A stretch of DNA of 11,517 nt. It comes from Candidatus Bipolaricaulota bacterium (GTDB lineage Bacteria > Bipolaricaulota > Bipolaricaulia > Bipolaricaulales > Bipolaricaulaceae). Made by a program: the position numbers and the translations under genes. Shown here one piece after another: positions 5,577 to 11,517 of the stretch (its first letter is position 1; every line of letters starts with the position of its first letter). The notes under the pieces were generated by a model. It saw only the letters and a program-made list of their open reading frames with translations, searched no databases and had not been told where the DNA came from. The stretch lies in NCBI GenBank assembly GCA_027027485.1, contig JALVLL010000138.1, forward strand, positions 1-11,517. The letters are read 5' to 3'.

Positions 5577-6161
5577 ATGCGTAAAGGGATCTTCCTCCTT
5601 GCGGTCGGACTCGTTTTCGCTGCGGCGTCCATAGGTCTGGCCGATACCGGCGGAAGTGCCAAGGCCAAACTCAAACTGAACGCTGTGATCAACATCGACG
5701 TCACCGACAACTGGGATAACCTCACTATCAGGCAATCGGACATCGGCGGTTGGGGTGCCGGGACGGTGATCGATTGGGACTCGGGAACCGACGACATCGT
5801 GATCCTCCTCAAGGCCATCACCAACTTCAATCTGTGGGCTTGCTACTATGCCAAGGAAGGCACAAACGATGTCGATCCTCCTCTTGGCAACGCCAATGAT
5901 CTCCTGATCATCACTGATAGCGATGACAGCACCGATTACGTGCTGCTCTATAAAGAGATTACCGATCCCAACGCTTATTCTGGTCCATATAACTCCAGCA
6001 CGTTGACCCTGCTTGCCTCGGGGAGCAACAACATCGCCGATGGTGGCCTTATCAAGACCTACAACGTAAAGCTGAAGCCGGAGAACCTGGGTGACCGCGC
6101 CGCCGGTGAGAACATCACCTTCACCATCGTCTTCGTGGTGGAGGATCCGACTGGTATCTGA
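5577..6161 (+). CDS. Small secreted subunit, pilin-like candidate, under c-di-GMP riboswitch control
   Basis: 194 residues. A signal peptide is probably cleaved after LA22, leaving mature DTGGSAKAKLKLNAVINIDV. The rest is beta-rich with no hydrophobic anchor, Cys lipobox, LPXTG or type IV pilin motif. Three segments recur in the C-terminal half of the protein encoded at 7590-8555: TIRQSDI (50-56), LWACYYA (86-92) and NLGDRAAGENITFTIVFV (170-187). The N-terminal alternating pattern AKAKLKLNAVI could be a donor strand as in chaperone-usher pilins. It is first in the operon and directly controlled by the riboswitch and SD hairpin, the usual place for a major subunit. The next ATG shares one nucleotide with its stop. 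I do not recognise a named Pfam family. The pilin role is inferred; secretion is well supported. Confidence 0.75.
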   Translation: MRKGIFLLAVGLVFAAASIGLADTGGSAKAKLKLNAVINIDVTDNWDNLTIRQSDIGGWGAGTVIDWDSGTDDIVILLKAITNFNLWACYYAKEGTNDVDPPLGNANDLLIITDSDDSTDYVLLYKEITDPNAYSGPYNSSTLTLLASGSNNIADGGLIKTYNVKLKPENLGDRAAGENITFTIVFVVEDPTGI

Positions 6162-7603
6162 TGAGGAAGTTTCGCGGGCCGGGGCTGCTTTTGGCGGCCC
6201 TGGCCTTCCTCCCATTTATCGCCCTGGCTGATACCGGAGGAGCCGCCACCGCTGTCCTCCGGGTCGTCGGCTCCCCGGTGGTGGGTGAGGCCGGGGCTTA
6301 TGAGGGATCCTGTTATCCCGTGCTCGGTCCCGCGCTTCCCGAGGCCGTTCTTTACCAAACGGTTACGTTATTTCACGATGCCGACGGGGATCTACTCCTC
6401 GACCCCGGCGACATGGCGGCCTTCACCGCTGAGCTGCACAACCTCCTGCCTGAGGAGCTCGGAGGGCTACAGCTAATCTTCGCCTTCCCATCGGTTCTAC
6501 GGCCGATCTCCTATCCTCCCGGTGCGCGCCTTGAAAAGGTCCCCCCGCTTTCCTTCTTGGTGGTGCCCCTTGCGGGCGTGGGTCCGTACGGCGAGGCCCG
6601 CATAGGGTTCGTCGCCGGCATCAAGGAGGAGATGGAGGCCCCCGCCCTTTTCGTACAGGCCTTTCTCCAGGGCCCCGGGTTCGCGACCGCCGCGGATGTC
6701 CCCACAACGAGGGTCCCGCTCGACCCCGTAACAGTGGCGGTGCGGGAGGTAGCGGGATGGGGAGGCGCCCTCTTCACCTCGCCGGGGCTGTTCACCAAGG
6801 AGGTTATCGGCCCCCCGTTCGTGTACCCCGGTGAGGAGCGTGAGATCTCCTTATCCCTGATCCTCCCCGATGGACAGGGGAAGATCGTTGTCGTGGACTT
6901 TCTCCCTCCTCCCCTAAGGCTCGTTCCTGGCTCCCTCTCGGGGAACACGGAAGCGATCGAAATGGCCGGGATAACGATGATCCGGTCCCGGTTTGACGCC
7001 ATCGTACCGGGCGAGCGCCTATCCCTGCGGTACCGCGTCGCCTTGGATAGAGGGGCGCCGATCCCCTTCGTGGCCAGCCGTGCCATGGCCGTTTTGCCCT
7101 CGGGCGACATCCTCTTCTCCGATGACCCGCGCACCCCGGAGCCCGACGATCCCACCGCCCTTCTCTTACCGTGGACGGACACAGGGTGGTCGCCCAAGGT
7201 TTGGCAAGAAGGCCTTAAACGCGGAAGCGGGCTTATGCCCGTGCTTTTGCGGAAAGAGGGGGGCATCGAGGAGATACGCTGGGCCAGGTTCGGCCCCGAT
7301 GTGTGGAAGGACGCTTCCCCTGGGGACCTCGTCTTTGCAGGCTTGGGCCAGGTCCCCCCTTTGATCCTTCCCCAGGGAAATGCCTTCGGCCTCCTGGCGG
7401 ATAGATCCTCGGTTGCCGGGGGAAAAATCTATGCGCCAGTGGAATACGGGCTCCCGATCTTCGGGGAGATATCGGGAGTGCTGGAGGAGATAGGGAACCT
7501 CCCGATGCCGCCCTGTGGGAGGATCTACCTCCCCATCCTGGTTGAGATCCCGGCCGGGCCTCCCGCCTGGCTGACCGGTGTGATCACGGATGAAGGCCTT
7601 TAA
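6161..7603 (+). CDS. Large secreted DUF11-like protein, candidate minor or accessory subunit
   Basis: 480 residues. A signal peptide ends at ALA23, and the mature N-terminus DTGGAATAVLRVVGSPVV copies that of the upstream small subunit. Two DUF11-like Ig modules are visible. The first, about 61-190, opens with TLFHDADGDLLLDPGDMAAFTAELHN, the Asp-rich strand-turn typical of the family. The second, about 208-335, has FTKEVIGPPFVYPGEEREISLSL, VDFLPPPLRLVPGS and the ending SDDPRTPEPDDPT. Residues 336-480 show no domain I recognise and contain one Cys (452); another Cys is at 51. There is no C-terminal anchor or sorting signal. The ATG overlaps the previous stop by 1 nt, and the 3' end overlaps the next gene by 14 nt. 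Role as a fibre or surface component is inferred from context. Confidence 0.72.
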   Translation: MRKFRGPGLLLAALAFLPFIALADTGGAATAVLRVVGSPVVGEAGAYEGSCYPVLGPALPEAVLYQTVTLFHDADGDLLLDPGDMAAFTAELHNLLPEELGGLQLIFAFPSVLRPISYPPGARLEKVPPLSFLVVPLAGVGPYGEARIGFVAGIKEEMEAPALFVQAFLQGPGFATAADVPTTRVPLDPVTVAVREVAGWGGALFTSPGLFTKEVIGPPFVYPGEEREISLSLILPDGQGKIVVVDFLPPPLRLVPGSLSGNTEAIEMAGITMIRSRFDAIVPGERLSLRYRVALDRGAPIPFVASRAMAVLPSGDILFSDDPRTPEPDDPTALLLPWTDTGWSPKVWQEGLKRGSGLMPVLLRKEGGIEEIRWARFGPDVWKDASPGDLVFAGLGQVPPLILPQGNAFGLLADRSSVAGGKIYAPVEYGLPIFGEISGVLEEIGNLPMPPCGRIYLPILVEIPAGPPAWLTGVITDEGL

Positions 7604-8555
7604 GCTCGTCGCGTTCTTCCTGGTTCTTCTGGCTATAACCGTCCCCTTGGGGGCACAGACGGCGAACCTCCTCCCTGACTCCGAGGCCTATATAGAGGCT
7701 TTCTTCAGGTTATGGAGGCTGCAGTGGCAAAGATTCGTTTTCATCGGGAACCCCGATGTACACCCGGTACAACTTATCTGGAAGAGGCAGGGTTGGTTTG
7801 ATCTGCAATGGCTCATTTCACGTTCATATATTCATTTCTCTAAAAATGATCTCCCTCGCTGCTTCGTTTCCGCGAGTCTCAGGCTCAGATTCACGACCGT
7901 GTATGATGCCCCGGTCTCGGTGACCATAGAGGCCGTGGATTGGGATGGGACCACATCCCCCGGGTGGTATTCCCAGCCCTCGGGCTATTGGAGGACCTCC
8001 TTCACTGTGAGCTCGCCGGGGTGGCGCGAGGTGGACGTTACCCAAGCCGTGAAGGAGGCCTTGGACCAGGGATACGAACTCGCCTTCAGGGTGAAGTTGA
8101 CGTTCGAAATTCCACGTTGGTCAACCTATGGCCGCCGGGAAGCCAGCTTCGTGCGACCGTACATGAAGTTACAGCTTTGTTACATCGATGTAAAAGTGGA
8201 TGGACTGAAAGATGCCACGGTCGAACAAAGCGACATCGCCTCCAAACGCTATATTTCGCTGGGTGAATTGAAGGTCGGTGTGAAAGCGAACGTCCCCTAC
8301 GAGGTGCGGGCGTGCTATGAGGTGGATCCCTCGCCTTCCCCTCCCTTCTCCGCCGATCCCGTGGGCATCGCCTACACCTGGGTTTGGATAAACATGCCTG
8401 CATGCCCTTCATATATCGTGCTTCCCGGCTTCTCCGGAGCGCCTGGAAGCGAGACGCACATATATCGAGTACGGGTGGACCTCGCTGATCTGGGTGATCG
8501 CGCCGCGGGCGAGGGATTTGAATTTGCCATACGTGTCTGGGCTGTGCCACAATAG
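7590..8555 (+). CDS. Two-domain secreted protein: DNRLRE-like N-terminal domain plus pilin-like C-terminal domain, candidate tip adhesin
   Basis: 321 residues with a signal peptide ending near GA22. The N-terminal domain, about 24-195, resembles DNRLRE-type (jelly-roll) domains: LLPDSEAYIEAF, ASLRLRFTTVYDAPVSVTIEAV, WREVDVTQAVKEALDQGYELAFRVKL. Such modules are found in bacterial surface proteins and some have been linked to carbohydrate binding. Residues about 198-321 align with the small subunit: IDVKVDGLKDATVEQSDI, YEVRACYEVD and ADLGDRAAGEGFEFAIRVWAV. A receptor-binding domain followed by a pilin domain is the layout of chaperone-usher tip adhesins such as FimH, though those families are not homologous to this. 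Part of the coding sequence (about 7800-7860) is clearly AT-richer than its surroundings. The start overlaps the previous gene by 14 nt. Adhesin role is inferred. Confidence 0.75.
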   Translation: MKAFKLVAFFLVLLAITVPLGAQTANLLPDSEAYIEAFFRLWRLQWQRFVFIGNPDVHPVQLIWKRQGWFDLQWLISRSYIHFSKNDLPRCFVSASLRLRFTTVYDAPVSVTIEAVDWDGTTSPGWYSQPSGYWRTSFTVSSPGWREVDVTQAVKEALDQGYELAFRVKLTFEIPRWSTYGRREASFVRPYMKLQLCYIDVKVDGLKDATVEQSDIASKRYISLGELKVGVKANVPYEVRACYEVDPSPSPPFSADPVGIAYTWVWINMPACPSYIVLPGFSGAPGSETHIYRVRVDLADLGDRAAGEGFEFAIRVWAVPQ

Positions 8556-8564
8556 TGTTTGGAG

Positions 8565-9359
8565 ATGGGACGCGTACTTGTGGTCGCTATGTTGTCTTGC
8601 GCCCTTCTCACAGGAGTAGTATGGAGTAGTGTTACTGTATACCCTACAACTCTAAAGGTCCCCATTCCTCCAGGAGAGGAAGCCACGGTAGGGTTCTGGA
8701 TCGAGAACGAGGGTCCCACTGTGGTCGACGTTCGCATCATCCTTCTGGATTGGTTCCGCACTCTCGAAGGAAAGACCCAGTTCTTTCCCCCTGGTACATT
8801 GAAAGGGTCCTGTGCGCCTTGGATTGCATATTCCCCTACTTCCCTTTCTGTTCCTCCCGGGGAGAGAGTTTGGGTTTCTGTTCACATCGCCGTGCCTAAA
8901 GGGGAGATCGGCGATCGGTGGGCGCTGTTCCTCGTTGCCGTGTATTTCCCCAAAGAGGAAACCAAGGAAGGTATGGGAACCCAAATAATAATAGCTCCCA
9001 CGGTCAAACTCTTGCGGCAGGATCCCGTCAACGCCGAGCCCGCGGGGGAGATACGCTCCGTGGAGGTAGCGAGCCTGGAACCACTCAAGTTAAAGGTCCT
9101 CTACGCCAACACCGGAAACGCCCACACCACCAACACCGGCACAGTGGAAATCAAGGACATCTTCGGCGAGACGGTACGTGAGTTCACCATCGGGGAGTTC
9201 CCCACCTTGCCCGGCGAGGAGCACCTGATTATCGTCGAAGACCCATCGGGCAAACCCCTACCCGATGGGATTTATTACGCCTTGGTAACCATAGATTTCG
9301 GCGGGGAGTACTTAGTCCAGGGCGGGGTGATGTTCGAGGTCCCCGGCCACAACAAGTAA
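8565..9359 (+). CDS. Two-Ig-domain secreted protein, PapD-like periplasmic chaperone candidate
   Basis: 264 residues from the ATG at 8565; a TTG at 8559 would add two residues. A signal peptide ends near WSS22. Domain 1, about 23-150, runs VTVYPTTLKVPIPPGEEATVGFWIENEG, APWIAYSPTSLSVPPGERVWVSVHIAVP and ends in TQIIIAPTVKLLRQDPV. That last segment resembles the G1 donor strand of PapD/FimC chaperones (LQIA...IKLFYRP), with Lys148 at the position of PapD Lys112. The Arg8 equivalent is not evident (Thr29). Domain 2, about 160-258, has LKLKVLYANTGNAHTTNTGTVEIKD, LPGEEH and DGIYYALVTIDFGGEYLVQGG. The same two-domain shape is seen in DUF916/DUF3324 WxL-interacting proteins, the main alternative. It follows the adhesin candidate by 9 nt and precedes the usher candidate. 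Confidence 0.7.
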   Translation: MGRVLVVAMLSCALLTGVVWSSVTVYPTTLKVPIPPGEEATVGFWIENEGPTVVDVRIILLDWFRTLEGKTQFFPPGTLKGSCAPWIAYSPTSLSVPPGERVWVSVHIAVPKGEIGDRWALFLVAVYFPKEETKEGMGTQIIIAPTVKLLRQDPVNAEPAGEIRSVEVASLEPLKLKVLYANTGNAHTTNTGTVEIKDIFGETVREFTIGEFPTLPGEEHLIIVEDPSGKPLPDGIYYALVTIDFGGEYLVQGGVMFEVPGHNK

Positions 9360-9462
9360 TCCACGTAACGGCAGAATTTCCACTTCCTGATTCCAGAAAT
9401 CCCGAAATTTCGGCCCGAGAACATTTCCCCAAGGGCCCTTGAGACCCTAATATGGAACCGGG
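9360..9462 (+). promoter_or_regulatory. Intergenic region with two palindromes and a possible -10
   Basis: This 103-nt gap is the only real break in the operon. It holds the perfect palindromes CCGAAATTTCGG (9402-9413) and AAGGGCCCTT (9431-9440), plus TAATAT (9448-9453), which ends 9 nt before the next ATG. A weak internal promoter with an operator is possible. No convincing -35, SD or terminator is visible. Confidence 0.3.
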
Positions 9463-11517
9463 ATGTGGAACGGCTATGGATATCGAGGAGCACTCCTCGT
9501 TCCCCTGTTCTTTTTGCTCTCCGTCGCCCCCTCCCGGGGGGCGAGCTTGGAGGTCGAAGTGGGTGCTACGCCCCCGAAGACGGCGCGACCGGGGGAGATC
9601 GTGACCCACGTCTTCACCGTCGCCAATACCGGGACGGAGGACGAGCTCTTCGTCCTTCACCTCGAGGTCCCCTCTGGCTGGAGCTTTTTTCCAAAACAGG
9701 AAAGCATCTTCGTCGAGGCGGGAAAGGTCGGGTATATCTTCGTGAACCTGATCGTCCCGAGAGATGCCTCCGCTGGCACATACGAGATCTCCCTCACTGC
9801 TTCCTCCAGTACCGACCCCACGATAACGGACACCGCCGTCACCGCGGTGGAAGTCCTCCCGTTCCGGGACATCGGGCTCCGCTGGCTTGATCCTCCGACC
9901 GCGCTCCAGGTGGGCGGCGAGGCCCGATGGAAGCTGGAGATCACAAACCGGGGGAACGTCCCCGATACCTATTCCCTGGAGCTCGAGGTCTTTGGCGATT
10001 GGGAGGTGAGGGCCGAAGCAGCGGAGGTCCAGCTCATGCCGGGGGAGAAGGCCCGGGTTGCCTTTTTCGCCACGGTCTCCCCGCGGGCCGAGCCCGGGGG
10101 GAGTTACTCCCTCAGGGTAACCGCGACTTCGATCCACGATCCCACGGTTTCCCGGGAGATATCCCTCTCGGGGCGCTTCCTTCCCCCGCCACCGGAGCTC
10201 GTCCCCCGTAGCCTTTATCCCAGCTGGGACATCGCCCTCTCATTGAAACTCGCTTCGGCGGGGGATCCCGAGTTCACGTTCTCCGGCACCGGCGACATCG
10301 AGTTCTTCGATCTCCAGGTGGATGCTGAGACCTATCTTTCGATGGATGGGCCGTCGGAGCCCCGGGTCAGCTTAGTGGGAAAGAAATGGAGCTTCTACCT
10401 CCACGGGGGTTCCATATCGGGGGCGTTCCTCGGGGTCTCAGGGAAACCCCTGTTCGGTGGGAAGATCAAGGGACTGGGCACGTGGAGGGCCCTCTTCACC
10501 GAGGAAGCGAAAGGCATTTCATATACCCTGCGGGGGGAAGAGATCCTCCTTAGGTTCGCCGCCGCTTGGGGTGCGGCTTCGGGCCTTTCCTTTACCGATC
10601 TCGTGGTGAACTGGGACGCGAGCGAGACCCTCTCCCTTTGGGGAACCATCTCCCGGGCCTCGGACCCGGATGGCACGGGATACGCATGGAGATGCGGCAT
10701 TAAGGTCTCGGGGGAGGATTGGGAGCTTTCGGGGGCCTGCCTCGATGTCTCGCCGGGTTATCCGCGCAAGAACCCGGGGACTGAGGTCTCGATCACGTGG
10801 AGGAATTCGACCGGCCCTATCCCTCTCACCATTTCCTACCGGTTCTCATCCATCTCGAGGGAGAGTCCCCCCAGCTGGATCATCTCCCACGAGGCCCGCT
10901 CGGAGTTCTCCTTCCAGGGAGCGCCGTTGAGGCCCCGGCTTTCCCTTTCCTACGCGCGGCGGTTCGATACCCTGTCCCCGCGGACAATAGACGAGTGGAA
11001 GGTGAACTCGCGGCTCCTCCTCAGGGGAAAGGGACGCCCGTCCTGGAGCTTCTCCATAGCCCCCGCCTTCAGCGAGGACCTCGTTTTGGGGCGTACCACC
11101 GTGTCCTCAAACCTCTCGGGGGGGTTCGGCTTCGAGCTCGCGGGCCTCAGGCTTTCGGCCGAGGTAAGAGTATCGATGGCGGTAGTGGACGGGGCCCCCG
11201 AACACTCCTCTTCCCTGAAACTCCAGGCCCGTTTCCCCGACCTCCTCGGGGAACCCTCTCTCTCCTTAGCCGTCTCCGCGGAGCGGACCTCCCTCTCCTT
11301 CGCCTTACGCGACATCCCCGCCGGGGAGGGCGAGGGGGACTTCCACTTCGCCTACGCGCTGGAGGGCGGGGAGTCAAGGTGGGAGTCATCCTTTGCCCTT
11401 TCCTTCCCCGCGGACTTCCCCTTCTTCGGCCCCACCCGGGGGAGAATCGAGGGGCGGGTCTTCATCGATCGCGACGGGGATAGGACCTTCAGCCCCGGGG
11501 ATAAAGGCATCCAGGGC
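9463..11517 (+). CDS. Large outer-membrane protein with two NEW3-like Ig domains and an SdrD_B-like domain, usher candidate; 3' end cut by window
   Basis: The frame is open for 685 codons to the window edge; a TAA at 9448 leaves ATG 9463 as the first start. A signal peptide (MWNGYGYRGALLVPLFFLLSVAPSRGA) is followed by two NEW3/COG1470-like Ig domains. The first, about 30-133, has ARPGEIVTHVFTVANTGTEDEL and a later VPRDASAGTYEISLTA. The second, about 137-240, has LQVGGEARWKLEITNRGNVPDTY and GGSYSLRVTA. Residues about 254-655 are long runs of amphipathic strands with short polar turns, consistent with a large outer-membrane beta-barrel. At the cut edge, GRIEGRVFIDRDGDRTFSPG (from residue 660) is an SdrD_B-like Ca-binding opening, a kind also met in usher-like proteins. 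Its place after a chaperone candidate suggests an usher. A non-usher surface protein remains possible, because the canonical PapC N-domain is not recognisable. Confidence 0.7.
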   Translation, partial: MWNGYGYRGALLVPLFFLLSVAPSRGASLEVEVGATPPKTARPGEIVTHVFTVANTGTEDELFVLHLEVPSGWSFFPKQESIFVEAGKVGYIFVNLIVPRDASAGTYEISLTASSSTDPTITDTAVTAVEVLPFRDIGLRWLDPPTALQVGGEARWKLEITNRGNVPDTYSLELEVFGDWEVRAEAAEVQLMPGEKARVAFFATVSPRAEPGGSYSLRVTATSIHDPTVSREISLSGRFLPPPPELVPRSLYPSWDIALSLKLASAGDPEFTFSGTGDIEFFDLQVDAETYLSMDGPSEPRVSLVGKKWSFYLHGGSISGAFLGVSGKPLFGGKIKGLGTWRALFTEEAKGISYTLRGEEILLRFAAAWGAASGLSFTDLVVNWDASETLSLWGTISRASDPDGTGYAWRCGIKVSGEDWELSGACLDVSPGYPRKNPGTEVSITWRNSTGPIPLTISYRFSSISRESPPSWIISHEARSEFSFQGAPLRPRLSLSYARRFDTLSPRTIDEWKVNSRLLLRGKGRPSWSFSIAPAFSEDLVLGRTTVSSNLSGGFGFELAGLRLSAEVRVSMAVVDGAPEHSSSLKLQARFPDLLGEPSLSLAVSAERTSLSFALRDIPAGEGEGDFHFAYALEGGESRWESSFALSFPADFPFFGPTRGRIEGRVFIDRDGDRTFSPGDKGIQG

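Noticed and set aside
5577..6161. Type IV pilin, sortase-anchored pilin or TasA/camelysin-like fibre subunit
   Set aside because: There is no prepilin cleavage motif with an N-terminal hydrophobic helix, no LPXTG sorting signal and no TasA-type motif. The protein has a plain Sec signal peptide.
9229..10137. 302-codon minus-strand frame across the end of the chaperone candidate and start of the usher candidate
   Set aside because: It spans two + genes with signal peptides and Ig motifs, and has no recognisable domain or start context.
1..11517. CRISPR arrays, tRNA/rRNA genes, insertion sequences or integrases
   Set aside because: No direct-repeat/spacer pattern, cloverleaf, rRNA-like segment, transposase motif or terminal repeats with target duplications were found on either strand by eye.

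Overview
The window is GC-rich, gene-dense DNA from what is almost certainly a diderm (two-membrane) bacterium. The signs are purine-rich Shine-Dalgarno (SD) sequences, lipobox signal peptides, a predicted outer-membrane barrel ending in Phe, a sigma70-like promoter, a GC-hairpin/T-tract terminator and a bacterial c-di-GMP riboswitch. The gene mix (glycine-cleavage T protein, an archaeal-type TrmY, PKD/DUF11/NEW3-type surface proteins) fits a deep-branching, possibly thermophilic lineage such as Bipolaricaulota/Acetothermia. That placement is a guess from protein flavour; there is no rRNA or marker gene here. All recognised genes are on the + strand.

Region 1 (1-3219) is a tightly packed housekeeping operon. 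It holds a long GcvT protein whose reading frame fuses a partial upstream GcvT-like module to a complete GcvT module, then trmY (tRNA pseudouridine-54 N1-methyltransferase, an archaeal hallmark enzyme), a small DUF2007 protein and pcm (protein-L-isoaspartate methyltransferase). The last three overlap each other. Two arrays of the same 7-nt repeat, in opposite orientation, lie inside the upstream GcvT-like module.

Region 2 (3342-5299) is an envelope operon: a predicted outer-membrane beta-barrel protein followed by two tandem, overlapping lipoproteins, each with two PKD domains. It ends at a strong intrinsic terminator (5342-5367).

Region 3 (5406-11517, continuing past the window) is the most interesting part. 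A sigma70-like promoter drives a transcript that starts almost directly with a c-di-GMP-I (GEMM-I) riboswitch. The riboswitch is followed by a long hairpin that buries the SD of the first gene. Five genes follow: a small secreted subunit; a DUF11-like large secreted protein with the same mature N-terminus (DTGG); a two-domain protein whose N-terminal half resembles a DNRLRE-type domain and whose C-terminal half is homologous to the small subunit; a two-Ig-domain protein with a PapD-like donor-strand/KLL motif; and a large protein with two NEW3-like Ig domains, a long beta-rich region and an SdrD_B-like domain at the cut edge. Read together, these look like pilin, large subunit, tip adhesin, periplasmic chaperone and outer-membrane usher of a divergent chaperone-usher-like surface fibre switched by c-di-GMP. 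The homology between subunit and adhesin, and the riboswitch, are seen directly. The usher and fibre roles are inference.
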